A stretch of DNA of 64,000 bases from Pseudomonas sp. NKUCC02_KPG (GTDB lineage Bacteria; Pseudomonadota; Gammaproteobacteria; Pseudomonadales; Pseudomonadaceae): the NCBI RefSeq assembly GCF_019345465.1, contig NZ_JAHKRC010000005.1:273173-337172 (forward strand), written 5' to 3'. Within the stretch, counting starts at the first letter, position 1. Every line of letters starts with the position of its first letter. Below, in pieces: positions 35,210 to 44,621 of the stretch. The notes below the pieces were generated by a model, which ran no database searches, had not been told where the DNA came from, and saw only the letters and a list, made by a program, of their open reading frames with translations. A program made the translations under genes and the position numbers.

Positions 35210-38200
35210 TTATTCGCCGTTGGGATACAACTCCCCGTCAACCAGCCTGGACACTGCACGGTGCAAGCGTTTCAACAACGCATGGATTCTGCTGGCAGAC
35301 TCTGCACTCAAGGGCTCACGCAGCAACCCGACTTCGCACTCATCACAGGCCGCCGCCAAGGCAACGGCACCTACCGTGGCAAAAGAGCCATGCATACGGT
35401 GTACATGATTGAGCAATTTCGATGTATTGGCTTCTTGCAAAGCCAACTGTGCCTGTTCCAGATCCTCATGCATGGTAGTGATAAACAATCGGTGCATGCT
35501 CGGTGAAAGCGTAATCCAGTCTTCAAGATCATCCTTTTGCACAACCTCTGCGACAGCCTGCAACGTGGGCGGCTGCGGTTGTGCTGACTGAGAACAGTAG
35601 ACTGACAAGGTCTGGCGCAAGGTTGTCAGACTCAGCGGTTTGACCAGCCAGACATTCATCCCGGCCTTCAGGCATTGCTCTCCCTCCTCTCGCATCGCAT
35701 TGGCTGTGACACCAATAATCGGCACCAGAGGGTCAAGCTCTCGCAAGCGGCGTGTCAGCTGATAGCCATCGAGCCTGGGCATATTGACGTCGGTGATCAC
35801 CAAATCGAACGACGCCTCATTCCAGCGCAACAAGGCTTGCTCACCATCCTCAGCCAACGTCACTCGCACGCCCAACGCCTCAAGCTGCTCTTTGAGAATC
35901 TCCCGGTTGACGGGATTGTCTTCCGCCACCAGAACGCTCAGGTCCAGGCGTGCAAGAGGTCGCTGCACACTGGAGATCGTCTGTTGCACGGTGCCGTGTG
36001 CAACCTGCATCAGCGTTCTGGCTATGGCACGAATGTCATAGGCATTGATCTCCCAGCCACGCTCTGTCTTTTGCGGCTGGCTGCGGCCCGTTTCGGTTGC
36101 AATCACACGCTCACCCGACCAGGGCAGCGAGAGCTGCGGGTCAGGATCAACATCCAGCAAAATGGCCTGGCTGTCCGGGGTATCCGTTGCCGGAAATACT
36201 TGAGCACGCGCGCCCCAACGGCTTAACCAATCAACCAGGAGCTGTCCGATATCATTGCGCGGAGTACGCACATAGACACTCACACCCTCAAGGTCAATAT
36301 CGGCGCTGTTATCCAGCGAGCCTGCAATAACCGGCAAGTTCGTATGCAACGAGAAACTGCTGCCCAGCCCCGGCTCACTGACCACCCGCAACGTGGCACC
36401 CATCATCTCGCTCAGTCGGGCACAAATAGACAGGCCCAGCCCGGCCCCCCCTGCACGCTCACTGCCACCCACCTGAGAAAAGGGCTTGAACAGGCGAGTC
36501 AGTTGCTCCTCGCTGATCCCCACGCCGGTATCGGAAACCTGCCACTGCAATGACGCCTGGCCGTGCTCAATACCGACCACCTTGAGCCTGAAGACAACCC
36601 AGCCGGTCTCGGTGAACTTGATCGCGTTACTTAGCAGGTTGTCGATGATTTGCCGGATACGCACCGCGTCTGCGCACAAGAGTGGTGGCAAGGTCGCGTC
36701 GGCACAGGCGAATATTTTCAATCCCTTGTTGCTCGCAGCAGCCGAATAACTGCGCACGCAATCTTCGAATAAATCCAGAGGACTGAATGTTTGAGCATCG
36801 ACCGCCATTTGTCCGGACTCGATTTTGGACACGTCCAGCACATCGCTGATCAACTGAAACAACACCGCTGATGAGCGCTGAATGGTGTGCAGGTATTCAT
36901 GCTGGCGCTCACTCAGAGGCGTTAGTTCAAGGAGTTCAAGATTGCCAAGCACCCCATACAGAGGCGTGCGAATCTCATGGCTCATGGTGGCCAGGAACAG
37001 GGTTTTAGCCTTGCTGGCTTCGTCGGCCGAACGACGTGCCTGCTCCATCAGGTTGGCGTCATCCACATGCCGGGTGATGTCGTTGAAACCGCAGAGTACT
37101 ACGTCTTTGCCTTTGTAACGGGTGAAGGCGAAACAAGCCTGAAGATGACGTCCCGAAACTTCAAGCTGTATCTCGCCCAACTCATGTTCACCATAATCGC
37201 GCTTCAACAAGGCAATGAGTTCAGGTGTTCCCTGCCATTGCTGCGCCCGCTTATTTTCCAGTAATACGACCCCGGTACCGCGCTCAACCACACACAGGCC
37301 TACGGGTGCGTTATCAAGCATGACCCGGTTGAATTCTTCGCTTTCAGTCAGGGATTTGTTGGACCGCTGTGCGGGCTCGATAATTTTCATGCGATACCAG
37401 CGGTTGACGCGCCAGCCAATCAATACAAACAGCAGAAGCAGGCCAACGGCTCCCGCCAAAGGCCATTTGGCATAGCCAAAAAAATTCTGATAGCTGATTG
37501 CATACAACCCGATCCAGGGCATAGCCCCACCCGAACTCAACTTGAAGCGCAGACCGTTGCGGGTGATGCTCAAGCCCAGCGGTAACTCCTCGACATCCTG
37601 AACCTCACCCAGCAATACATCACCCGCAGGCGAGATCAAAGTCAGGCGACTGTTGGTAGGGTGCATCAACAAACGCTCCAGATCACTGATGTCGCTGACA
37701 TCCAGCAAGGCACTCAGGATGACCGAGTCATTGCCTTCACCCCCCGGCGGCATAAAGTGACGGGACAGGTTAAGACCGATAGCGCCCACAATGTACCTGC
37801 GCTTTTGAATCAGCCCCTGTGGGGCTCTTAACCAGATCAGCTCATCACCGCGGAGTTCATGGCTGCGCGCTACAAGCTCATCGTACAAACGCTTGGTCAC
37901 GTCGAAAAAGTTGTTCTTGAGAAGTATGGGGTACTGCCGGGTGCCATCAATTCCGGGCACCGCAATAGTGAATTGATCGCTGGGAGAAAACACAAATACC
38001 TGCGGTGCCACATAGTGTGAATCAGACCAGTAAGCCGTGAACAGGTCGGTCAACTGCACACCAAACGAGTAAACACCCTGCATATCTTCATGGGTGTACC
38101 TGTCTCGCTGGCTCACCGTGAAGGGCAATGACTTGGCCGTGTCGCGGTTCTGGAACAAACGCTCATCCCCCTGACGGATGAGCGCCAGTTGCGAGCTTGG

Positions 38201-38464
38201 CCGGTTGTCTATCAGCAGGTTTTCGTTGGACTGGCTGTAGCTCTGTGCGGCAATACGTAAAAAGGCTTCATGTTCATGAATGCTTTCCATCAGCCGTGCG
38301 AAGTGAAAATCGGTCTTCTCGCCCTCCTCCTTCAACACCCGGTTAACAGCCCAATAACTCATGCTCACCAACAGCAGGGCAAGCCCGGTCAGCAGGAGCA
38401 GCAGTTTGTTCAGTCGCAGTGAGCTCAGTGCCAATGCACCAAGACGTGCCTTTTCTTGCTTCAT
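35210..38464 (-). CDS. Unorthodox hybrid sensor kinase with Hpt domain (RcsC-like)
   Basis: 1084 residues from the ATG at 38464, with GAGCGG upstream; the longer frame adds 53 residues with no signal character. TM1 is at about 19-42, a periplasmic domain follows to about 330, and TM2 is at 334-352. A PAS-like segment precedes HisKA (FLATMSHEIRTPLYG, His496), HATPase_c (NLLSNAIKF; DTGVGI; GLGLSI), a receiver (TDVNMP, Asp892) and a C-terminal Hpt (HRMHGSFATVGA, His1022). It diverges from the fimbrial operon and pairs with the NarL-type regulators beyond it, resembling RcsC of the Pseudomonas CupD locus. Confidence 0.88.
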   Translation of the reverse strand: MKQEKARLGALALSSLRLNKLLLLLTGLALLLVSMSYWAVNRVLKEEGEKTDFHFARLMESIHEHEAFLRIAAQSYSQSNENLLIDNRPSSQLALIRQGDERLFQNRDTAKSLPFTVSQRDRYTHEDMQGVYSFGVQLTDLFTAYWSDSHYVAPQVFVFSPSDQFTIAVPGIDGTRQYPILLKNNFFDVTKRLYDELVARSHELRGDELIWLRAPQGLIQKRRYIVGAIGLNLSRHFMPPGGEGNDSVILSALLDVSDISDLERLLMHPTNSRLTLISPAGDVLLGEVQDVEELPLGLSITRNGLRFKLSSGGAMPWIGLYAISYQNFFGYAKWPLAGAVGLLLLFVLIGWRVNRWYRMKIIEPAQRSNKSLTESEEFNRVMLDNAPVGLCVVERGTGVVLLENKRAQQWQGTPELIALLKRDYGEHELGEIQLEVSGRHLQACFAFTRYKGKDVVLCGFNDITRHVDDANLMEQARRSADEASKAKTLFLATMSHEIRTPLYGVLGNLELLELTPLSERQHEYLHTIQRSSAVLFQLISDVLDVSKIESGQMAVDAQTFSPLDLFEDCVRSYSAAASNKGLKIFACADATLPPLLCADAVRIRQIIDNLLSNAIKFTETGWVVFRLKVVGIEHGQASLQWQVSDTGVGISEEQLTRLFKPFSQVGGSERAGGAGLGLSICARLSEMMGATLRVVSEPGLGSSFSLHTNLPVIAGSLDNSADIDLEGVSVYVRTPRNDIGQLLVDWLSRWGARAQVFPATDTPDSQAILLDVDPDPQLSLPWSGERVIATETGRSQPQKTERGWEINAYDIRAIARTLMQVAHGTVQQTISSVQRPLARLDLSVLVAEDNPVNREILKEQLEALGVRVTLAEDGEQALLRWNEASFDLVITDVNMPRLDGYQLTRRLRELDPLVPIIGVTANAMREEGEQCLKAGMNVWLVKPLSLTTLRQTLSVYCSQSAQPQPPTLQAVAEVVQKDDLEDWITLSPSMHRLFITTMHEDLEQAQLALQEANTSKLLNHVHRMHGSFATVGAVALAAACDECEVGLLREPLSAESASRIHALLKRLHRAVSRLVDGELYPNGE

Positions 38465-38650
38465 GGTTATTGCCGCTCTAGCAGGAACTTTGCCGGTCAA
38501 GGATACAGAGACAGCCAGAACAGGAATCGTCTGATGGGGTTCAGCCACTTCTAATTGCATTCTGTTTAGCACCTGCTGTGGCAAGCCGTGAACAGGAGGG
38601 GGCAAAAAAAATGAGCAACACACATCACTCGTCTGTAGAGGTCATCTCAC

Positions 38651-39232
38651 ATGTTTCAAAAAATCGGTAAATACACTGCGCTTTGTGGTTCTTCACTACT
38701 GATCGTCATGGCTACCGCTACCGCGCAAGCCGCTGATGGCCAGGTTGAGTTCACTGGCACCATCAACGACAACGCTTGCACCATCAACAGCGAAAGCGTG
38801 AAAAAAGCCGTTGATATGGGTCAGGTTCGCATCGCCGACTTCCCGAACACCGTAGGCGCTGTCGCCACTGCGGGTGCCACACCGTTCTCGATCTCGCTGG
38901 AAAACTGCAGCGGTTCAACCCTGAAAAACGCTTCCATCAAGTTTAGCGGCCAGCAGTCCGGCACTGATGCAACCGTGCTGGGCATGACCGGTGAAAACCA
39001 GGTGAGCGGCGTCGGCATCCAGATCAACGATGCCCGTACAGGTAACAAGTTGCCGTTGAACACTGCCAGCAACGATTACGTATTGCGTCCACAGTCCAAC
39101 ACTTTTGACTTCACCGCGTCCTATGTACGTCTGGTTGCCGACACCGAAGCTTCGGAAGACACCCAAGGTGTACGTGGTATCGGTACCGGTAAAGTCAACG
39201 CATTGGCCAGCTTCGACGTTACCTACAAGTAA
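38651..39232 (+). CDS. Chaperone-usher fimbrial major pilin
   Basis: 193 residues with a signal peptide (cut near AQA-ADGQV). FimA-like features are GTINDNACTIN with a first Cys, a second Cys in SLENCSGS, and a C-terminal beta strand (NALASFDVTYK) ending with an aromatic residue two from the end. It is first in the operon, preceded by GAGGT 9 nt upstream. The stem-loop after it suggests production in excess. It most resembles the major subunits of Pseudomonas Cup fimbriae. Confidence 0.9.
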   Translation: MFQKIGKYTALCGSSLLIVMATATAQAADGQVEFTGTINDNACTINSESVKKAVDMGQVRIADFPNTVGAVATAGATPFSISLENCSGSTLKNASIKFSGQQSGTDATVLGMTGENQVSGVGIQINDARTGNKLPLNTASNDYVLRPQSNTFDFTASYVRLVADTEASEDTQGVRGIGTGKVNALASFDVTYK

Positions 39233-39249
39233 TTCATGTTTTTAACGAG

Positions 39250-39275
39250 AGAGCTCGCGGCTTATCGCGAGCTCT
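39250..39275 (+). other. Stem-loop between pilin and chaperone genes
   Basis: A perfect 10-bp stem (AGAGCTCGCG with CGCGAGCTCT) and a 6-nt loop, 18 nt past the pilin stop and 24 nt before the chaperone ATG. No T tract follows. It probably stabilises the pilin mRNA or attenuates transcription, giving pilin in excess of chaperone and usher. Confidence 0.7.
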
Positions 39276-39298
39276 GGCGTTAACAAGAGGACACCTTC

Positions 39299-39997
39299 AT
39301 GCGTTTAAAAGTTGCAGCCTTTTTGGCTCTGGCAGCTGGCTTCTGGCTGCCTCAGGTTCAGGCAGGCGTCAATGTGGGCTCCACGCGCGTTGTGTATCAA
39401 AGCAAGGAGAAGGAAGCCAACCTGGTACTTTCAAACTCGGGCGATGACGGCGTGCCCTATCTGGTTCAGTCGTGGGTAAGCCCGTTTGACAATCGCGATG
39501 CAAGCGCGGACGAATTTATTGTCACGCCACCCCTGTTTCGCCTGGACGCCAAGGGCCAGAACATTTTGCGGGTGATTGCCACCAATGCGCAGAACCTGCC
39601 CAGTGATAAAGAAAGTCTGTTTTTGCTCAATGTCAAAGCCATCCCGGCCAAGAGTGAAGAGCAGCGCAATCAAAACGTGCTGCAAATCGCACTCAAGACC
39701 ACGATCAAATTGTTTTATCGCCCCGCAAACTTGAAAGGCACATTGCCCGAAGCGGTAGAGAAACTTCAGTGGGGTACGCAAGGTGGAAAACTGACAGTGC
39801 ATAACCCGTCGGGTTTCAACGTTGTGGTCAGTGAGCTGTTGATCAACAACACCGCCAGCAAAGACATACCCGAAGTGATCAAGCCGGGCAGCACGGTGAC
39901 CACCGGCACGGCCATCAAGAACAGCGACACGCTGATCCTCAGCTACATCAACGAGTACGGCAGCACGGTCAAGGCAGCTCCCGTTACCCCGCATTGA
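39299..39997 (+). CDS. Periplasmic fimbrial chaperone
   Basis: 232 residues with signal peptide (cut near VQA-GVNVG). The immunoglobulin-like chaperone signature is present: STRVVYQSKEKEANLVLSNSG with the conserved Arg, LVQSWV, then FRLDAKGQNILRVI and LFLLNVKAIP. These hold pilin subunits by donor-strand complementation in the periplasm. It is coupled to the usher gene 35 nt later. Confidence 0.94.
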   Translation: MRLKVAAFLALAAGFWLPQVQAGVNVGSTRVVYQSKEKEANLVLSNSGDDGVPYLVQSWVSPFDNRDASADEFIVTPPLFRLDAKGQNILRVIATNAQNLPSDKESLFLLNVKAIPAKSEEQRNQNVLQIALKTTIKLFYRPANLKGTLPEAVEKLQWGTQGGKLTVHNPSGFNVVVSELLINNTASKDIPEVIKPGSTVTTGTAIKNSDTLILSYINEYGSTVKAAPVTPH

Positions 39998-40032
39998 TGA
40001 CTGAATAATCCGTCGACTGGAAGGACTCCCTC

Positions 40033-42654
40033 ATGCTGCGACTGCGCATGTGCGCTTTCGCGCGCAGAATAAAGTGTTGGAGCATCGTCACCCTCGGCGC
40101 TGCAGGCCTGACATCGAACGTGGTCCATGCCGACTACAGCTTCGATTCTTCCTTTCTGGAAATTGGCGGCGGTAATGCTTCGACCGAAGTGGCCGAGCAA
40201 GTAAAAGCCATGAGTCAGGGGCAACTGCCTGGTATTTACCGGGTTGACCTGTCAGTGGATGACCGGCTTGTTGAGCAACGCGACCTGCATTTTATTCGCG
40301 AAACAGCGAGCCAGGTTTCGACTCCAAACGGCCTGTTCCCCTGCTTCAGTCTTCAAGGCCTGACAGATTTGGGTGTTGATCCGGCACGTCTGAAAAACGC
40401 CGACATCAGCACTGACAATTGCGTGTATTTCAACCGTGACCTTACTGGGGTCACCTATGACTACGACTTCAACAAGCAGCATCTGAATCTGCAAGTTCCC
40501 CAGGCCTATATCGGCAGCGTTCCTTTCGAGACACGCCGCAAAACCTGGAGCGACGGCGAGCAGGTGGCTTTTGCCAATTACAGCTTTTCCGGCAGTAACT
40601 ACGAGAACCAGTTCGGTAGTCGTCAATCACAGTTCGGCAGTGTGCACAGCGGGCTCAATAGTGGCGCCTGGCGCTTTCGCAACTTCTCCACCTGGCAAAA
40701 AAGCACCCAGGTCGATGGTAGCTGGAAGTCCGTAGACACTTATGTGCAGCGTGACCTGGGTAACCTGATGGCCATCGCCACGGTGGGTGAGAGCGCAACC
40801 GACAGTGATTTGTTTGACACTATTTCTTACCGGGGAGTGGGTATTGCCTCTGATCTGGACATGCTGCCCGACGACGCGCGCAACTTTGCACCCGTAGTGC
40901 GCGGAGTTGCCAATGGCCGCTCGCTGGTGACGTTGCGCCAGCGCGGTTACGTGATCAGTGAGCAATGGGTACCTTCAGGCCCGTTCGCCCTCAAAGACCT
41001 GTACTCGACCTCCGGTAACGGCGATATCGAAGTCACCATTGAGGGTCCCAATGGCGAGCGCCAGGTGTACATCCAGTCGTTCTCGTCCGTGCCTTACATG
41101 CTGCGAGAAGGCCAGCAAAGCTACGCGGTTACCGCAGGCCAGTATCGCCCGGCCGAGGGTGCGCAGAGCTCTCCAAAGCCAGGGTTTGTCCAGGGCACCT
41201 ATCGCCGCGGGCTGACCGAAGGCACCACACTGTTTGGCGGTAGCATCGTCAGCGAACAGTACAAATCGGCGCTGCTGGGTTTTGCCCACGACTTTGCGGG
41301 CTTTGGTGCCATTTCACTGGACGTGACCCATGCCATCAGCGACGACATGGGCACCGACGCCAAGACCTTGAGCGGGCAGTCCTATCGCTTTCGTTACTCC
41401 AAGTCCATTGACTTGACCGATACCAATTTCAGCCTGATCGGCTACCGCTACTCCACCAGCGGCTATTACAGTTTTAACGAAGCGATCAACGCACGCTCCA
41501 ACAACTCACTCGCGCCCTATGCGGATGAAATGCAGAACAGCAGTGCAACGTTTTCACCGTACTTGACCGGCCATATGAAAAGCAGCTTTACCGCCAACGT
41601 TTCGCAACAATTTGGCACCTATGGCGGCATGTACGCCAACCTGACCAAAACCGATTACTGGAACCGGGCCAAGAGCAATACGTCCGTTCAGTTGGGCTAC
41701 AGCTTCAGTGTCGGCAGCGCCTCTTACAACCTGGGCCTGGCACAGAACAGCGGCACCGGTGATGACATTCGCAGCGTATCGCTGAGCGTCAGCCTGCCGT
41801 TGGGCAACCCGGGCAGCAGCAGCCGGATCGGTTTCAGCACCAACCAGGACTCGGGCGGAAATGCCAGCCGCAACGCCACCTTCAGCGGCTCGCAGCTCAA
41901 GGACGATGCCCTGTCTTACAACCTGGGCATCAACCAGCAAGTCAGTGAAGACGATCGTGTGCTCGGTGGTTCGGTCGCGGCCCGTTACAACGCGGCCAAT
42001 GCCATCTGGCACGGTTCATACAACAAGGATCAAAACACACGCCAGACGGACTACGGCGTGGAAGGTGCGGTGGTGGCCACACGCAACACAGTGATGTTCA
42101 CCCAGCCATTGGGCGAGACCAACATCATCGTTGCCACACCTGGTGCCGCCGATGTGGGCGTGCTGACCAAAAGCGGGATCAAGACCAACGGCAGCGGCTA
42201 CACGATTATCCCTTCGGCCCAGCCGTACAGGAAAAACAAGGTATCGCTCAACACCGACTCGCTCTCGGACAACACCGATATCGCCAACCTGGTCCAGGAA
42301 GTCACCCCCAACCGTGGAGCCTTTGTGCTGGCCAATTTCGAGACCCACAACGGCCGTCGCCTGCTGGTCACCGTCAGTGCAAGCAATGGCAAGCCAGCAC
42401 CTTTTGCCGCAGAAGCGCAGCTCTATGACCTCAACGGCACCTTGCTGAGCAGTGCGATGGTTGCCGACAAGGGCCGGGTATTCATGACCGGCGTACCCGA
42501 CAAGGCGCGGCTGATGATCAACGTCAACGGCCAGCCGTGGTGCACCAAAGACCTGGATCTCAATACTTACAACCTGTCAGAGACAGGCATAGGGCAACTG
42601 CACGTCAGTTGCGATGCCAAACCGGCAGACACCCCAAGGACTCCCGATGCGTGA
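40033..42654 (+). CDS. Outer-membrane fimbrial usher
   Basis: 873 residues. After a signal peptide (about residues 1-33) come the N-terminal usher domain (YSFDSSFLEIGG ... GIYRVDLSVDDRLV), a 24-strand barrel with plug domain (IASDLDMLPDDARNFAPVVRGVANG), and C-terminal domains with a final disulphide pair (CTKDLDLNTYNLSETGIGQLHVSC). The preceding GGAAGGA ribosome site is strong. The protein is the outer-membrane pore and assembly platform for this fimbria. Its last 8 nt overlap the adhesin gene. Confidence 0.95.
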   Translation: MLRLRMCAFARRIKCWSIVTLGAAGLTSNVVHADYSFDSSFLEIGGGNASTEVAEQVKAMSQGQLPGIYRVDLSVDDRLVEQRDLHFIRETASQVSTPNGLFPCFSLQGLTDLGVDPARLKNADISTDNCVYFNRDLTGVTYDYDFNKQHLNLQVPQAYIGSVPFETRRKTWSDGEQVAFANYSFSGSNYENQFGSRQSQFGSVHSGLNSGAWRFRNFSTWQKSTQVDGSWKSVDTYVQRDLGNLMAIATVGESATDSDLFDTISYRGVGIASDLDMLPDDARNFAPVVRGVANGRSLVTLRQRGYVISEQWVPSGPFALKDLYSTSGNGDIEVTIEGPNGERQVYIQSFSSVPYMLREGQQSYAVTAGQYRPAEGAQSSPKPGFVQGTYRRGLTEGTTLFGGSIVSEQYKSALLGFAHDFAGFGAISLDVTHAISDDMGTDAKTLSGQSYRFRYSKSIDLTDTNFSLIGYRYSTSGYYSFNEAINARSNNSLAPYADEMQNSSATFSPYLTGHMKSSFTANVSQQFGTYGGMYANLTKTDYWNRAKSNTSVQLGYSFSVGSASYNLGLAQNSGTGDDIRSVSLSVSLPLGNPGSSSRIGFSTNQDSGGNASRNATFSGSQLKDDALSYNLGINQQVSEDDRVLGGSVAARYNAANAIWHGSYNKDQNTRQTDYGVEGAVVATRNTVMFTQPLGETNIIVATPGAADVGVLTKSGIKTNGSGYTIIPSAQPYRKNKVSLNTDSLSDNTDIANLVQEVTPNRGAFVLANFETHNGRRLLVTVSASNGKPAPFAAEAQLYDLNGTLLSSAMVADKGRVFMTGVPDKARLMINVNGQPWCTKDLDLNTYNLSETGIGQLHVSCDAKPADTPRTPDA

Positions 42655-43573
42655 CTCAACCGTCAAATCATCTCGCCTGAGCCTTTTCAAAGGTAGCTTG
42701 TTGCTACTGTGCATGCTGCTCAGCCTGGTCAGCCAACAGGCCTTTGCGTTGATCCAAAACAACCTCGCGTGCACGGCTACGGGGACCACCGGCATTATTC
42801 AACTGGGCGATCTCGCGCCATCAACGAACTACACCGCCAACATGACCGCCAACTGCCGGGTTACGCGTTGGTACCCCTATGGTGCTTCATTGCAGCACAG
42901 CCAGTTCTACAACTCTGGCAGAGGCAGCAAGGTTCAAGTGTTCCATACCAACTCGGGCTTGATGGTGCCTGAGCTCCCTATAGGGACTGCGAGCAGTACA
43001 TGCATGCCTTCAAGCTGCGTTCAATTATTTGTAGGTGACACCTTTTCCTACAATGTACGGCTTCTCGGAACAGCCCCCGTGACCCCCGGCGACTACAAGG
43101 TCAGCGTTTCGCTCACAGACACCTCAATCCGGGGTTTTGAAAATTATGCCGACTACCTGCAGACGGTCATTCTCAGTTTCCGGGTCATTCAGCCCGCCTG
43201 CTCGATGGGCTCGGCAAAAACCCTCAACCTGCCCTTCGGCACACTCAGCAGCAACGACTTTGCCAGCTCCCAGCAAATCGCCAATGTCACGATGAACTGC
43301 ACTCGCGGTACTCAGGCGACTGCCACGCTGGTGCCTACCCAGCCGGCCATCAGCGGCAGCCCGGGCGTCTCTGCCACCACCCTCGCAGGCCTGTCCATGG
43401 CCGCCACCTGGGCCGACAACAACACCGCAGTCACCTTCAACAGTCCACGTACGCTGCCGCTCACAACCGGTACCAACACCATTCGCCTGGGCTTTCGGCC
43501 ACGTCTGAACACCAGCGTTTCGCCAACCGGTAATTTCTCCAGTCAGTACACCCTCAACATCACCTATCTATGA
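42647..43573 (+). CDS. Fimbrial tip adhesin, two-domain (spore coat U-like)
   Basis: 308 residues from the ATG at 42647, overlapping the usher by 8 nt. The signal peptide ends near AFA-LIQNN. The N-terminal domain (about 25-175) has cysteines in ACTATG, NCRV, TCMPSSC and is likely the receptor-binding part. The C-terminal pilin domain (PACSMGSAKTLNLPFGTLSSN ... QYTLNITYL) resembles SCPU/fimbrial subunits with a beta strand for chaperone binding. Two-domain proteins in this place of Cup operons act as tip adhesins. The ligand is unknown. Confidence 0.85.
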   Translation: MRDSTVKSSRLSLFKGSLLLLCMLLSLVSQQAFALIQNNLACTATGTTGIIQLGDLAPSTNYTANMTANCRVTRWYPYGASLQHSQFYNSGRGSKVQVFHTNSGLMVPELPIGTASSTCMPSSCVQLFVGDTFSYNVRLLGTAPVTPGDYKVSVSLTDTSIRGFENYADYLQTVILSFRVIQPACSMGSAKTLNLPFGTLSSNDFASSQQIANVTMNCTRGTQATATLVPTQPAISGSPGVSATTLAGLSMAATWADNNTAVTFNSPRTLPLTTGTNTIRLGFRPRLNTSVSPTGNFSSQYTLNITYL

Positions 43574-43593
43574 TCAGGCTCAGGAACTCAACC

Positions 43594-44085
43594 ATGAAAA
43601 TATCCACGTCGATGACCGCTGCACTTTTTGCGGGTTTTCTCTGCACAGCCGCCAACGCCGCAACTGACTCCGTGACCATCAACCTGACCGGGACCCTGAC
43701 GCGCCCGCCCTGCACCCTGAACAGCAACAAGACGCTGACCGCCAACTTCGGCAGCCTGCGTTATGACCAGGTTGCCGATGCCGGGCTGATAGATATTCCC
43801 CTCATCATGACCTGCCCGGCCAACTCGGCTCTGGCCGTCAGCATTCAGGCTGCCCGCACGATTCAGGGCTCAACCACACAAGCGGCAACGGGCAAAGCCA
43901 ATCTGGGTTATTCACTGCTCTGGAACAGCGACAGCACGGCTGCCAACATTACCGGAGTCAAACGAAACCTGACCAACCAGAGCGGCACAGTCAACCTGAG
44001 CCTGAAAGCAAAATTGATCGCTCTGGGCGTACTGACTGAGGGCGCATTCAGCACCTCTGCAGTCATCAGTATCGAGTACCTGTGA
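43594..44085 (+). CDS. Minor fimbrial subunit
   Basis: 163 residues from the ATG at 43594, with AGGAA 7 nt upstream; the earlier frame start at 43570 would disrupt the signal peptide (cut near ANA-ATDSV). Single fimbrial domain with GTLTRPPCTLNSNKT, a second Cys in MTCPAN, and a C-terminal SAVISIEYL strand. The PPCT motif is shared with the next subunit. Probably a minor or adaptor pilin joining tip adhesin to the shaft. Confidence 0.85.
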   Translation: MKISTSMTAALFAGFLCTAANAATDSVTINLTGTLTRPPCTLNSNKTLTANFGSLRYDQVADAGLIDIPLIMTCPANSALAVSIQAARTIQGSTTQAATGKANLGYSLLWNSDSTAANITGVKRNLTNQSGTVNLSLKAKLIALGVLTEGAFSTSAVISIEYL

Positions 44086-44092
44086 GGTGTCC

Positions 44093-44611
44093 ATGCTCGC
44101 CAGAGTGAGCCTGTGGGTGGCACTGCTGTCTACCGCTGCCCTGCTGTTCAGTTCGGCCAGCCGTGCACAGGATGACGCCCTGATTGAAGTGCTCGGTACG
44201 CTGATAAAACCGCCCTGCACGGCTAATTTTCCGACGTCGCAGAATGTCGATATCCCCAAGACAAACCTGAATTCACTGAACTCGGACATCACCGACTGGA
44301 CCGATGTGACCCTTGATTTCCAATGCATCAAGGGCAGTCAGGTGCACTTGCGCTTCAGTGCGGGCAATGGCTCTTTTGACAGCAACACGCTGCGCACTAC
44401 GCTCGACAGGCTGGGCCTCAGAACACGCCTGAGCGACATGAGCAGTACGTTGAAAGTGGTGGACTTGAAGCTGGAGGAACAACTGATATTCCCGGTTGAA
44501 GGCACCCGGCTCAAACTTCAGCTATCTGTACGCCCCGTAAAAGCCGGGCAAGAACTGCCAGCCATCGGTAGCTACAGCTCAACGCTGTTGATGGAAATGA
44601 TCTATTTGTAA
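44093..44611 (+). CDS. Minor fimbrial subunit, last gene of operon
   Basis: 172 residues from the ATG at 44093, with GAGG 6 nt upstream; a GTG at 44087 is also in frame. The signal peptide is cut near RAQ-DDALI. The fimbrial domain has GTLIKPPCTANFP, a second Cys in FQCIKG, and the C-terminal LLMEMIYL strand. It ends only 10 nt from the stop of the convergent regulator gene, with no terminator between. Confidence 0.83.
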   Translation: MLARVSLWVALLSTAALLFSSASRAQDDALIEVLGTLIKPPCTANFPTSQNVDIPKTNLNSLNSDITDWTDVTLDFQCIKGSQVHLRFSAGNGSFDSNTLRTTLDRLGLRTRLSDMSSTLKVVDLKLEEQLIFPVEGTRLKLQLSVRPVKAGQELPAIGSYSSTLLMEMIYL

Positions 44612-44621
44612 CGCCGAACAA

